From: Polyangium sp. 15x6
Lineage (GTDB): Bacteria > Myxococcota_A > Polyangia > Polyangiales > Polyangiaceae
DNA length: 64,000 bases
Direction of reading: 5' to 3'
NCBI RefSeq assembly: GCF_029960785.1
Contig: NZ_JASBQE010000039.1
Coordinates: forward strand, 1 to 64,000
The notes under the pieces are model-generated. The model was not told the DNA's origin. It made no database searches and was given only the letters and a program-made list of their open reading frames with translations. The stretch's first letter is position 1. Every line of letters starts with the position of its first letter. Positions 18,250 to 27,523 of the stretch are shown here, piece after piece. The translations under genes and the position numbers were made by a program.

Positions 18250-18747
18250 ATGAACGACCCCAAGAAACCCGTCTCCGGCGACAAGCACATCGACGCGAGC
18301 GACCTCGCGCTCATCGACGTCACCCCCGAGCAAATGCTGAAGTTCATCAAGATTCGCGAGGGCGTCGCGCACGCAATCGCCAACCTGAGGCGCCTCACCC
18401 CCGAGCAGATCGACCGCGCAGGGCTGAACGCGGGGGACGTGCAGCGCGCCCTCCATATCGCCGACGAGCACCAGCAACTCGACGCCATGGTCCCCGCAGC
18501 AGAGAAGCTCGCCGAGATGCTCATCGAGACCCGCGCCTCGCGGGGCCACGATCTCGCCATGCTCCTCGGCGAAATCGCCTCGCAAGCGCGGCGGCGCGGC
18601 CAGCGCGACCCAAAGGGCCCGGAGATCCTCGGCCCCCTCGAGGACCTCTTCGCCTATCAATACGGCCCCGCCCAGAAAAGCGCCGCCACCCGCGCCAAAT
18701 CGAGCAGCCCGGCCGAGCAGAACGGGCCAAGCCAAAGCACCGGCTGA
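18250..18747 (+). CDS. Hypothetical helical protein
   Basis: 165 residues from an ATG with a strong GGAGG seven bases upstream. Residues 20-135 are predicted to be almost all helix, with regular Leu/Ala spacing, and the tail is Ser/Ala/Gln-rich and probably disordered. There is no signal peptide, membrane segment or recognised motif; I do not know the family. It stands alone between the 21-bp repeat array and a large inverted repeat that may act as its terminator. Confidence 0.7.
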   Translation: MNDPKKPVSGDKHIDASDLALIDVTPEQMLKFIKIREGVAHAIANLRRLTPEQIDRAGLNAGDVQRALHIADEHQQLDAMVPAAEKLAEMLIETRASRGHDLAMLLGEIASQARRRGQRDPKGPEILGPLEDLFAYQYGPAQKSAATRAKSSSPAEQNGPSQSTG

Positions 18748-18762
18748 TCCAGGGACACGGGC

Positions 18763-19040
18763 GGCGCCTCGCCGGGGCGCCGCCCCGGACCCCGCGGGGG
18801 CTGTTCGCCCCTCGACCCGAACCAGCGCAAGCGCTGGACCATTTGGGGAAGAACTGCGCGATGCGCAGTTCTTCCCACGGGCCCGTGGCAAGACCCAAGG
18901 CAGCGTTGCCGATTGAGGCCTGTTCGATGAACTGCGCATCGCGCAGTTCATCGACCCCGGGTCCAGCGCTTGCGCTGGTCCGGGTCCAGGGGCGGATAGC
19001 CCCTGGTGGGGCCTGGGGCAACGCCCCAGCGAAGCGGCTC
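18763..19040. repeat. Large nested inverted repeat centred on 18900
   Basis: Two palindromes occur on each side of a single axis at 18900: CCAGCGC-AA-GCGCTGG at 18822-18837, mirrored by CCAGCGC-TT-GCGCTGG at 18963-18978; and a 14-bp-stem hairpin at 18846-18876 (GGGAAGAACTGCGC, loop GAT), mirrored at 18924-18954 (TCGATGAACTGCGC, loop ATC). Outside these, GC-rich arms (about 18763-18820 and 18980-19040) match each other imperfectly in inverted orientation. An extra palindrome CCACGGGCCCGTGG lies at 18875-18888. It fills the whole gap between two plus-strand genes and resembles a BIME made of two head-to-head repeat units; it could also serve as a bidirectional terminator. Confidence 0.8.
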
Positions 19041-19104
19041 CCAGATGAGACCCACGCTCAGCGCCAGGGTGGATCCGGCCGAGGCCGGCGGGCGTACCCT
19101 CGGA

Positions 19105-19920
19105 ATGAGCACGCCTATTTCCAGCCGCTTTCATTTCACCCACCTCCTCTTGCTCGCCGCCACCTGCGCGGGCGCGACCGCGTGCCTCGCCGCCGGGGAC
19201 GACGCCGTGCGTATCGGCGACGCCCCCGAGAGCGGCATTCAGGGCATCACGATCGTGCCCACGAACCCCACGTCGCCGCCCCCTCCGCCTCCACCTCCGC
19301 CGCCCCCGTGCGTCACGAACGTGAGTTCGAATCCTGCCTTCGGCTGCCTCACCGCGGCCTGGATTTATGGCCCGGGTGTGGGGCTCGAGTCCATGCTGAG
19401 CTCGGCCGTGGGGTGCGGCTGCGAGGCCGAGATCGTCACGACCGGCGTGGTGCCCGCCGCGTGCAACGTGCAACGCGTCGCCGTGAGCTGCGGGAGCGGC
19501 ACACCTCCGTTCAACGCCGTCTCGCCCATTCCTCCGGGCGAGTATCCGTGTGAAGGCCTCACGAACGACGACGGCACCCCGAGGGTCATCGAGGTCAATA
19601 CGAACGAGCTCCCGTTCATGGGCATCCACATCGATCCGGACAACAACGGCCAGCTCTGCGACGTCACCCTCGACCCCTTCGTGGGGCCCATCGATCGCGA
19701 GATCAAGGAAAAGTGCTCCAGTTGCCACACGGACAACGAACCCCAATGGTGGCCCGAGGAGACCGACACGGAAGAAGAAAGCTGCCCCTACTGCCACGCG
19801 AACAACGAGCCCCCATGGCGGCCCCAGGTGGCCGCCATGGCGGACGCCGAGTCCCTCACACGAGGCCCCCGCCCCGCGTCAGGGCGCTTCCGGCACGCAG
19901 ACTTTGCCCGATTTCGGTGA
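19105..19920 (+). CDS. Secreted protein with two CxxCH motifs
   Basis: 271 residues from ATG 19105. The N-terminus is a signal sequence (hydrophobic LLLLAATCAGATAC), with Cys residues that could be lipidated. An 11-Pro run (about residues 62-72) separates it from a Cys-rich domain with GCLTAAW, GCGCEAE and VSCGSG. Near the C-terminus two CxxCH motifs occur 34 residues apart (CSSCHTDN and CPYCHANN), each followed by a Trp-containing NEPQWW or NEPPW segment, as in a duplicated small module. CxxCH is the covalent haem c attachment motif, so a di-haem periplasmic protein is possible; a zinc-binding role is the alternative. The last 42 bp overlap the convergent gene. Confidence 0.7.
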   Translation: MSTPISSRFHFTHLLLLAATCAGATACLAAGDDAVRIGDAPESGIQGITIVPTNPTSPPPPPPPPPPPCVTNVSSNPAFGCLTAAWIYGPGVGLESMLSSAVGCGCEAEIVTTGVVPAACNVQRVAVSCGSGTPPFNAVSPIPPGEYPCEGLTNDDGTPRVIEVNTNELPFMGIHIDPDNNGQLCDVTLDPFVGPIDREIKEKCSSCHTDNEPQWWPEETDTEEESCPYCHANNEPPWRPQVAAMADAESLTRGPRPASGRFRHADFARFR

Positions 19921-22900
19921 CGACCGAAGCCCCCGGCGCCGCCGGCGCACGCACGCACCGGCGAGGACCAGCCCGAGGAACCAGCCGTCCTCGCCCGCCT
20001 CCGAGGCCGGGCCGCCCGCGCTACGGCACGCGCATCCGCCGCCGCTCGAGATCGACCCCTGGTCGGGACAGAGCTCGCCGTTTAGCGGGTAATCGCAGAT
20101 GCCCGTCAGCGGGTTGCAGATGCCGGCGCCGTGGCAATCGTCGGGCGGCGGCAGGCATTCCACGAGCTCAGAGCCCGTGCACGCGCCTGCCTGGCACGTA
20201 TCCGTCTTCGTGCAGGCATTTTCGTCGTCGCAAGCCGTGCCGTCCTCGGCCGCGGTGAACGAGCATTCTCCCGTTGCCGGATCACAGGTCCCTTTGCCGG
20301 TCTGGCAGACGCCGGCAGGTGGACAAACCACGGGATTGCCGCCCGTGCAGACCCCGCTCTGACAGGTATCGAGCTCGGTGCACGCGTCGCCGTCGTCGCA
20401 AACGAGCCCATTGGGCTGATTCGGGTACACGCACGCGCCGGTCGCCGGATCACAGGCGCCGTCCTCGCGGCACGCGTCGGGCGCTGGGCACGCTTTCGTG
20501 GCGCCGCCCGTGCAGACGCCCGCCTCGCAGGCGTCCTCGTCGGTGCACGGATTGCCGTCGTCGCAGGGGATGCCGTCGGGCAACGTGCCGTTGCATTCGC
20601 CCGTCGCGGGGTCGCAGATACCCGCGACGTGGCATGCGTCGGCCGCCGGACAGGACTTCTGCGTCCCCGCGCAGGTCCCCGCCTGGCAGGCGTCGTTCTC
20701 CGTGCAAGGATTGCCGTCGTCGCACGTATAGCCGTCCGGCAGCGTCCCCGTGCATGCGCCCGTGAGCGGATCACACACGCCCGCGATGTGGCATTGGTCC
20801 GGCGCCGGGCAGCTCTTTTGCGTGCCGGCGCAGGTGCCCTGCGCGCAGGCGTCGTTCTGGGTGCAGGGATTGCCGTCGTTGCAAGGGACGCCGTCGTCCT
20901 TGTTCACGTACACGCACTGGCCATTCTGCGGGTTGCACGTGACCGAGTGCTGGCAGGCGTTCGGCGGTGCGCACGCGATCGGGTTCCCCCCGGAGCAGGC
21001 GCCGCTCTGACACGTGTCCGTCTGCGTACAACCATTGCCATCGTTGCAGGGCGTTCCGTTCGGCAGCGCCGGCGTCGAGCACGCTCCCGTCTGTGGGTTG
21101 CAGGCGCCGGGCCCGTGGCAGTCGTCGATGGGCGCGCAGGTCACGCTCGCGCCCGCCATGCAGCTGCCGCCCTGGCAGGCGTCGTTCTCGGTGCAGAGGT
21201 TTCCGTCGTTGCACGGCGACCCGTTCGGCTTGACCGGGTTCGAGCACACGCCCGTCTGCGGATTGCATACCCCCGCGTCGTGGCACTGGTCCTGCGCCTG
21301 GCAGGTCACGGGGTTGCCCTGACAAGCACCCCCCTGGCAGGTGTCGACGAGCGTGCAGGCGTCGTTGTCGTTGCAGGGCGTCCCGTTCGCCTTGATCGGC
21401 GTAGAGCACAGCCCCGTCTGCGGGTTGCACGTCCCCGCGTCGTGGCATGCGTCGATGGGCTGACAGACGATCGGCGCGCCGCCGGTGCACACGCCGCCCT
21501 GGCACGAATCGGCCTGCGTGCAGGCATTGTTGTCGCTGCAGGCGGCGCCGTTCGGCTTCGGCGGATTCGTGCACATCCCCGTGGCGGGATTACACACGCC
21601 GGGATCGCTGCACGGTCCTTGCGCCTGGCAGACGATCGGCTGGCCGCCGACGCAGATCCCATTCTGGCACGAGTCGTTCGCCGTACAGAGGTTGCTATCG
21701 TTGCAGGGCGCGCCGCTCGGCTTGATCGGGTTCGAGCACAGGCCCGTCTGCGGATTGCAGACGCCGGGGTCGTGGCATGCATCGCTCGGCGGACACGGGA
21801 CGGGCGGGCCGCCCATGCACGCGCCGTTCAAGCAGATGTCGTTCTGCGTGCAAACGTTGTTGTCGTTGCAGGGCGTGCCATTGAACTTCGGCGGGTTCGA
21901 GCACAGGCCCGTCTGCGGGTTGCAGACCCCTGCGTCGTGGCATTGATCGAGCGGCATGCAGGTCACCGCTGGCATCCCTTGACAAACCCCGTTCGTGCAG
22001 GCGTCGTTCGCCGTGCACGCATTGCCGTCGTCGCAGGTCGAGCCGTCTGGATCATTTTGCACGGCGCAAGCGCCGGAGGCGTCACACACGCCTGATTTGC
22101 AGGCGCCCGGGTCCGGACAATTCAGGGTACCGACGCAGGTCCCCTCCACACACGTATCCGCGGTGGTGCAGCTCGCGCCGTCGTCACACGGGACATCCGA
22201 CAGGGGTTCATGGGTGCACAGACCACCGAACACCAGGATGCATACATCCTGGGTGCACGGGTTCTTGTCATCGCAATCGACCGGGATACACGCCTCCGGC
22301 GAGGAGGGTTCCCTCGGACGATCGCCGGCCGGCACATCTCCCTTCGACGCCCCGACCCGCGGCGCCTCCTTGGCCCAGCGAATCCCCGCGAGCGCCGCCT
22401 CGCCCCCCGCATCCACGCCGAGCGCCACGCGCCCCTCGTCCACCCAAAGCCGCGCCGTCACCTCGCGCCCATTCGCCGCGTGGGCCTCGGGCGTCGTCAC
22501 CCGCACACGCACCACGCCGCGCTCGTCCACGAGCGCGACCGCTTCCCCTTCTTGTCGCGGCGTCGCCCCCTCCACGTCCCACGTCGCCACGACGTGCTCC
22601 TCGGCGACCCCGGGCCCGAGGAGCAGCCACGCCTCGATTCCTCCGGTCGCGGCGGTCCAGAACGACGAACCCCCCTCGCTCGCGTACGCGACGGCGCCCT
22701 CGGCGTTCACGCCCGCGCCGCGCATCCCGGGCGAGCGTACGCGGATCTCCGCGCCGTCCGGCAAGACGAGCACGACCGCCCCGTCGCCCTCGCGTGGCAG
22801 ACGCGCCCCGAGTCCCTCCGATTGTGACGGCAAGACAAACGCGTCGTCTCCCGGGACAAACGCCTCCTCGCCCGCGAGCACGCGCGGCGCCTCCGCGGGG

Positions 22901-23031
22901 AAGCGGGTCCGAAGCTCCACGATCGCCGCCGGCTCGGCCTCGCCGCAGCCCAGGCACCCCTGCGCCACGGTGCCGAGGAAGACGAGGGGAGCGAGGACCG
23001 CGAGATGCCTACCGAGAGGACGAATCTGCAT
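19879..23031 (-). CDS. Giant Cys-rich lipoprotein with MYXO-CTERM-like tail
   Basis: 1050 residues from ATG 23031. A lipoprotein signal ends GTVAQGC (Cys about 26). Residues 30-245 form a beta-rich domain without recognised motif. From about 250 to 1000 there are some 25 Cys-rich units of two alternating kinds, CNDGNACTxxDxCxxGxC and CHDAGVCNPQTGLCSNP, which look like disulphide-knotted EGF-like or slime-mould repeat modules, each with Asp/Asn clusters that could bind calcium. The end has a GGCACRSAGGP Cys motif, a hydrophobic helix (WFLGLVLAGACV) and an Arg cluster, the layout of the MYXO-CTERM sorting tail, followed by an atypical extension of about 15 residues. A lipidated N-terminus plus a sorting tail points to cell-surface display. 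The repeats make both strands open in several frames. Confidence 0.85.
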   Translation of the reverse strand: MQIRPLGRHLAVLAPLVFLGTVAQGCLGCGEAEPAAIVELRTRFPAEAPRVLAGEEAFVPGDDAFVLPSQSEGLGARLPREGDGAVVLVLPDGAEIRVRSPGMRGAGVNAEGAVAYASEGGSSFWTAATGGIEAWLLLGPGVAEEHVVATWDVEGATPRQEGEAVALVDERGVVRVRVTTPEAHAANGREVTARLWVDEGRVALGVDAGGEAALAGIRWAKEAPRVGASKGDVPAGDRPREPSSPEACIPVDCDDKNPCTQDVCILVFGGLCTHEPLSDVPCDDGASCTTADTCVEGTCVGTLNCPDPGACKSGVCDASGACAVQNDPDGSTCDDGNACTANDACTNGVCQGMPAVTCMPLDQCHDAGVCNPQTGLCSNPPKFNGTPCNDNNVCTQNDICLNGACMGGPPVPCPPSDACHDPGVCNPQTGLCSNPIKPSGAPCNDSNLCTANDSCQNGICVGGQPIVCQAQGPCSDPGVCNPATGMCTNPPKPNGAACSDNNACTQADSCQGGVCTGGAPIVCQPIDACHDAGTCNPQTGLCSTPIKANGTPCNDNDACTLVDTCQGGACQGNPVTCQAQDQCHDAGVCNPQTGVCSNPVKPNGSPCNDGNLCTENDACQGGSCMAGASVTCAPIDDCHGPGACNPQTGACSTPALPNGTPCNDGNGCTQTDTCQSGACSGGNPIACAPPNACQHSVTCNPQNGQCVYVNKDDGVPCNDGNPCTQNDACAQGTCAGTQKSCPAPDQCHIAGVCDPLTGACTGTLPDGYTCDDGNPCTENDACQAGTCAGTQKSCPAADACHVAGICDPATGECNGTLPDGIPCDDGNPCTDEDACEAGVCTGGATKACPAPDACREDGACDPATGACVYPNQPNGLVCDDGDACTELDTCQSGVCTGGNPVVCPPAGVCQTGKGTCDPATGECSFTAAEDGTACDDENACTKTDTCQAGACTGSELVECLPPPDDCHGAGICNPLTGICDYPLNGELCPDQGSISSGGGCACRSAGGPASEAGEDGWFLGLVLAGACVRRRRRGLRSSPKSGKVCVPEAP

Positions 23032-23124
23032 ACGAACTCCGAGCGTCGAGGCCGTCAGCCAGCCCGGGACGATCTCAAAGAATCGCGATCGCGTCCATCG
23101 ATTCGCTCGCTCGTGCTGCGTGCG

Positions 23125-23580
23125 TCAGGGCGCGCCCGGCACGCACGTCTCGCCGGACTTGCTGACGCGGCACAACCTGCTCCGCTCGATGCGGACTTCG
23201 ATCTTCTCCGGCGGCGGCGACGACAGGAGCACCCGCCACGCGTCGCGGTCCGGCCGTTCGAGGAGCGCGTAAATCGCGAGCGTCCCCTTCTCCGGCACCG
23301 GCACCTTGATCACCTGCGCCTGCCCGGGCAGCACCACCACCGATTTCTGCACCGACTCGTCGGGCGTGGTCACGCGTGCCGCGACGGACTCGTACGACTC
23401 CGCGCCGAACGTCTTTTCGTCGATCGCGCGGGCGAGCACGTAGACCGAGCGCGCGCCATTCGCGTCGGCCGCCGGACGGAGCACGAGCTCCACCTGGGAA
23501 GCATTCGACGACGCGCAACCGGCCCCGAGCATCGAGGCGAGCAGCGCGGTCAGGCCGCAGAGGGAGGCGTGGCCTCGCAC
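23125..23580 (-). CDS. tssJ: Type VI secretion outer-membrane lipoprotein TssJ
   Basis: 151 residues using GTG 23580, which gives a compact lipoprotein signal (LLASMLGAGC) and begins 10 bp after the tssM stop. An ATG at 23616 would overlap tssM and spoil the signal. The mature part is a small beta-sandwich with the usual TssJ features: an Asn/Gly-rich first loop, a VVVLPGQAQVIKVPVP strand pair and a GTLAIYALLERPD strand before the end. TssJ anchors the TssJLM membrane complex in the outer membrane and contacts the periplasmic end of TssM, encoded just upstream. It is the last gene of the minus-strand T6SS transcript. Confidence 0.75.
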   Translation of the reverse strand: MRGHASLCGLTALLASMLGAGCASSNASQVELVLRPAADANGARSVYVLARAIDEKTFGAESYESVAARVTTPDESVQKSVVVLPGQAQVIKVPVPEKGTLAIYALLERPDRDAWRVLLSSPPPEKIEVRIERSRLCRVSKSGETCVPGAP

Positions 23581-23590
23581 GGGCGCAGTA

Positions 23591-26500
23591 TCAACGAGGC
23601 GTCGTGGCTTGTCCACTTAGCGTCGTGGAGGGCGGCGGCCGCGACGGGCAACGGTACCCGCGGTTCGGCGGCGGGAGGAGCACGTCCCATGGATCCGAGC
23701 CGAGATCGAAGGCCACGCGCGCGCCGAGCATCCACGACACCGCCGATCCTCGCCACGCCGGCGCCTCGCAGACGAGCCGGAGCGTCTGCCACGCCTCGCC
23801 CGTCCCCTCTTGCGACCGAGACGTCTTGCCGCCGCTCGAAAGGTCGGTGAGCTCCGCGCTCACGATCGCCGGCGTCGACGTCGACCAGGGCACGGGCAGG
23901 GGTTTCCACGCCGGCGCCTGATTGAACCCCGCAACGGTCGTCTCCCCCGCGCTGAGCGAGGACATCGTCACGGCCACCCGATCGTCCCGCTCCACCTTGG
24001 GCAGCGCGTGCGGCCGCACCGAAAGCGCGATCGCCTTGGGTTTGCCCGCCTCGTCCCAGAGCAGCCCCGAAAGCTGGTCGAACCAGCCGCCGACCTCGAG
24101 CGCCTCTTTCGGGAGCGCGACCGCGCGATAATCGAGCGGCCGCTTCGCCACCCACGCCCCGCCGTCGCTTCGCCGCGCGGCCGGCGCCACGCCGTCCTGG
24201 AAGGCGACGCGCATCGTGCCCTTGACGCCGAAGACTGAATCCACGTCGCTCGGCGGCGCCTCGACCTTCGCCGTCGGCATGAAGGGAAACCGCGTCCAGA
24301 GCGGCTCGCCGAGCGGTCGAATCTCGGTCTTGTAGATCTTGTCGACGGCCTTCTCCACGTTCGTCAGGGCATACTCGTAGACCTGATTCACCGGTAGAAG
24401 GAAAGGCCTCCGCATGTCCCCGCCCGGAATCCGGGCCGCGTCGAGCCACGCCTTCACCTGCGGCAGCGGCTGCTTCGGGTCGGGGTCGAGCAGGGACAAA
24501 CCCAGCTTTCCCACGAGCGGCAAACGATCCCCGAGCGGCGCGCCCGCCGCCTGGAGCGGCCCGTCCTCCAGCGAGGCGATGAGTGGCGTCAGGATCGCGT
24601 AATACTTGTCGAGATTGACGGGTTTGCCCTTCTCGGGCTGGAGCGCCACGATGGGATCGAACGAGCGGAGCGCATTGCGCAGGATCGCGAGGTACGGGTC
24701 GTTGCCCGGGTCGATCGCCGCGTTCTCCGCCACGGTGGTCCAGAACTGGCCGAACCACGAGCTCGGCGTCGTCATGTCCTGCAGATCGGTCCGCAGCGAC
24801 GCGAGCGAGCCCGACGAGAAGCCGAAGCCCTGCACGTAGGAAAACAGCGCGTTCTGGTAGGCCGTCGCGTACTGGTCCATCCCGTCGCGCGCGAGCCGCG
24901 CGAGCGCGTCGCGCTCGGTCTGCTGCACGCACGCCCCCGTGAGCGCGGCGTCGAGCTTCGTGAACGCGGGCACGAGCTCGTCATTGACGGCCCGCATCGT
25001 GTAGAGCCCCGGCAAAGGCCGGCTCGGGCCGCGCCCCGGCATGTCGCTCGCGCCCACCGCAGGGAACGATTGGTTTGGCCCAAAGAACGGCGAGCGCTGC
25101 TTGGCCCGGACATCCTCCACGAACGCCTTCACGTACGCCGACGATTTGCTCGACGCGACGAGCCGGTCCCAGTCCTCCGCGCGATAGACGCGGTTCTTGT
25201 CGATCGGGTACGTCTCCTTCGAGGCCGTGTCCCCCGCGGGGCATTTCATCCCCTCGAGATCACCCACGATCTGCCGCAGCGTCCGGTTCTCCGCGCTCGG
25301 CACCTCGACCTTCGATCCGTCGACCTCGCCGAGCAGCCCTTCGAGCTCCTTGCTCTTCACCTGCACCCAGTCCGGGATCTGGCGGCTGCCGCCGGGCCCG
25401 AGCAGTTTGTCCGCGTCCTCCGGAGCCTCCGTCCGAAGCAGCGATTCGAGCTCCTTCTGCGAGGGCGCGTCATCCACGCCGCGCAGCGCATCCGAGAGCC
25501 TGCGCGCGCTCTCCGAGAGCGCGTCGACCTCGCCCGGCGGGACCGCGCCCTTCTTCAAGGACGCGTCGAGCCCTTCCAGAAACCCTGCCCAATCGCCCCG
25601 CGGAATGCCCTGGTCGAGCCCTTCGATCGCCCCCCGCCACGGCGAATACGAGAACGTCACGTAATCGCCGACGACGCTGTCCGGCACCTCGAGCACCTGC
25701 GCGAACGTCTCCTTGTCGCGCAGCGCGAGCTCGCCGAGATCGTTCTCCTCCGAGGCCCGCAAAAGCGCCACCGCATAAAGCCGCACCGGCAGCGAGGACG
25801 CCCTCGCCGCCGGCAGGAGATACACGTCGCGGATCTTCCCGAGGAACGCCTCGCGTTCGCCGCCTCCGTCACGTTCGGTCCGCGGCCGGTCGATCTCCTC
25901 TTTTGCGTGCGGATAAGCGTATCGCAAAGGCCACCAGCGTGGCCGGAGCGCCGCCCGGAGCGCCTTCGCGGCTTTTCCTTCGGCCCGATCGATCTCCACG
26001 TTGCGCGGCGGGCGCAGCGTGGTGAACCCCGCGACCTGCGCGGGCACGGCCTTCACGTCTTGCCAGTGCCACAGATACATCCCGCCGATGAGCCCCGCGA
26101 TCGAGGCCCCGACGACGAGCGCGCCCAGCGTCCGCCGCCGCTCGTGCGCATTGAAATCGGATTGCACCGCCTGCGCGTCGAGGCCGAGCGGCTCGCCCAC
26201 CATCCCCGCGTCCGCGCCCTCGGGCAAACCCGCCACCACGATCCCATCGAGCGCCGGCGTCGCGACCTGCGTCGCGCTTCCCACGAACGCGTCCAGGAAC
26301 GGTTCGAGCGCCCCGAACACGCTGCCCCCGCCGCCCGCGAGCATCTTCGTCACCGCCGCCGTCTGCGCGGCCGGCAGCGTTTTGATCGCGGAGGACAAAC
26401 ACGGGTCGAGCGGCGCGAGCAGCCCTTCGAGGTCCGCCGCGCGCCGGCCCGCGGGCTTCAAGGTCTGCGTCGCGTGTCCCTCGTCCTCGGCCACGCGCGC

Positions 26501-27139
26501 GAGCGGGACGAAGCCTTCGAGGCGCTCGTCGAGGTGCGAAAGGACGACCCGCACCCGCGGCGCGCGCCCGCGCCGGAGCGACGTGAGCCTGTCGACCACG
26601 TCCCGCCCGAGCGCGCCGAGGCGCCTGAGGCCCGCGGGCGTGAACGAAGGCGCGCGCGCGTCGATCACGAAGAGGACGACCGGCACCCGGAGCGCGATGG
26701 GCTTCCAGAGATCCGCGAGCGAAGAGCGCGCCTCGGGCCGCGTGTCTTCGAGCAGCTCGCCGCTGATCTCCTGCACGAGCGCGTGCTGGCCCGCGAACAT
26801 CGAGAGCCGCGCGTCCGACGTATCGCTCGGCGCGACCTGCGAGGCCGAACCCGAGCGCGCGAGCCCCGTCTGGATCACGCTCGTCTTGCCCGCACGACGC
26901 TCGCCGAGCACGACGACGATCGGCGCGCCCTGCACGCTCTCCGGCAGGCGGCGCACGAAATCGTCCCACGTCCGGTCGAGCGAGCGCGGCGAGGGCAACG
27001 GCGGCGCCTCCTCGCCGGCTTTCTTACGGGACCGTACGAACAAATAAATGCCGAGGACGAGCAGCAAGACCCCCACGAGGGCGATCGCGGCGATCACCCA
27101 GGGGTTCAAGGACGCTCCCAGCGCTGCGGCCTGCTGCAT
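23591..27139 (-). CDS. tssM: Type VI secretion inner-membrane protein TssM (IcmF)
   Basis: 1182 residues, within the usual TssM range. Membrane helices lie at about 14-35 and 337-357, with a cytoplasmic GTPase-like domain between them (Walker A GERRAGKTS at 79-87; LFVIDAR and SHLDE motifs follow). The remaining 820 residues are periplasmic: a long helical IcmF-related region and a beta-rich C-terminal part. TssM forms the channel spanning the envelope together with TssL and TssJ. The neighbours are tssJ, ten bases downstream, and a 116-residue protein upstream. The helix directly after the first membrane segment is shorter than in TssM proteins with three membrane spans, so the topology here appears to have two. 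Confidence 0.92.
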   Translation of the reverse strand: MQQAAALGASLNPWVIAAIALVGVLLLVLGIYLFVRSRKKAGEEAPPLPSPRSLDRTWDDFVRRLPESVQGAPIVVVLGERRAGKTSVIQTGLARSGSASQVAPSDTSDARLSMFAGQHALVQEISGELLEDTRPEARSSLADLWKPIALRVPVVLFVIDARAPSFTPAGLRRLGALGRDVVDRLTSLRRGRAPRVRVVLSHLDERLEGFVPLARVAEDEGHATQTLKPAGRRAADLEGLLAPLDPCLSSAIKTLPAAQTAAVTKMLAGGGGSVFGALEPFLDAFVGSATQVATPALDGIVVAGLPEGADAGMVGEPLGLDAQAVQSDFNAHERRRTLGALVVGASIAGLIGGMYLWHWQDVKAVPAQVAGFTTLRPPRNVEIDRAEGKAAKALRAALRPRWWPLRYAYPHAKEEIDRPRTERDGGGEREAFLGKIRDVYLLPAARASSLPVRLYAVALLRASEENDLGELALRDKETFAQVLEVPDSVVGDYVTFSYSPWRGAIEGLDQGIPRGDWAGFLEGLDASLKKGAVPPGEVDALSESARRLSDALRGVDDAPSQKELESLLRTEAPEDADKLLGPGGSRQIPDWVQVKSKELEGLLGEVDGSKVEVPSAENRTLRQIVGDLEGMKCPAGDTASKETYPIDKNRVYRAEDWDRLVASSKSSAYVKAFVEDVRAKQRSPFFGPNQSFPAVGASDMPGRGPSRPLPGLYTMRAVNDELVPAFTKLDAALTGACVQQTERDALARLARDGMDQYATAYQNALFSYVQGFGFSSGSLASLRTDLQDMTTPSSWFGQFWTTVAENAAIDPGNDPYLAILRNALRSFDPIVALQPEKGKPVNLDKYYAILTPLIASLEDGPLQAAGAPLGDRLPLVGKLGLSLLDPDPKQPLPQVKAWLDAARIPGGDMRRPFLLPVNQVYEYALTNVEKAVDKIYKTEIRPLGEPLWTRFPFMPTAKVEAPPSDVDSVFGVKGTMRVAFQDGVAPAARRSDGGAWVAKRPLDYRAVALPKEALEVGGWFDQLSGLLWDEAGKPKAIALSVRPHALPKVERDDRVAVTMSSLSAGETTVAGFNQAPAWKPLPVPWSTSTPAIVSAELTDLSSGGKTSRSQEGTGEAWQTLRLVCEAPAWRGSAVSWMLGARVAFDLGSDPWDVLLPPPNRGYRCPSRPPPSTTLSGQATTPR

Positions 27140-27160
27140 CGCGCGCGCCTCCTCGCCGCC

Positions 27161-27511
27161 CTAACCCCCCGCGGGCATACGTCGCCCGGCGAAGAAAAAG
27201 GCCTCGAAGAGCTCCTCCACCCGATCGAAGGCCAGCGCGAGCGCCTTCGGATCCCGCGCCTCGGGCGGCAAGGCGAGGGCCTCGCGGATGGGTTTCACGA
27301 ACGGCGCGAGCACGTGGGGAGGCACGACGCCCGCGGCGCCCGCTTCGACCGCCGCGAGAAGGGCCGCCGCGTCCGGCGGAGGCGGCGAACGAGGCGCGGC
27401 CTCGACGTCGACCCGGGGAGGCGGTGGGGGCGCGGACGGACGGCGCCCGCTCGCTCGCCATCGTGCGAGCAGCGAGGACCGCGGATCACTCTCCTTGCCT
27501 CCGGCCGCCAT
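27161..27511 (-). CDS. Small T6SS-locus protein of unknown function
   Basis: 116 residues from ATG 27511, between tssL (12 bp upstream) and tssM (21 bp downstream). The first 50 residues are Pro/Arg-rich and probably disordered. Residues 50-110 form two or three helices with a conserved-looking core (LALAFDRVEELFEAFFF). There is no signal peptide or membrane segment. The spacing on both sides says it is co-transcribed with the membrane-complex genes, so it may be a cytoplasmic adaptor of TssL/TssM. I do not recognise the family. Confidence 0.7.
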   Translation of the reverse strand: MAAGGKESDPRSSLLARWRASGRRPSAPPPPPRVDVEAAPRSPPPPDAAALLAAVEAGAAGVVPPHVLAPFVKPIREALALPPEARDPKALALAFDRVEELFEAFFFAGRRMPAGG

Positions 27512-27523
27512 TCCCTCGGCACT

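Noticed and set aside
20131-22095. A 654-codon plus-strand open frame opposite the Cys-rich lipoprotein
   Set aside because: It repeats with the same period as the sense gene because that gene is repetitive, and has no start signal or recognisable domain.
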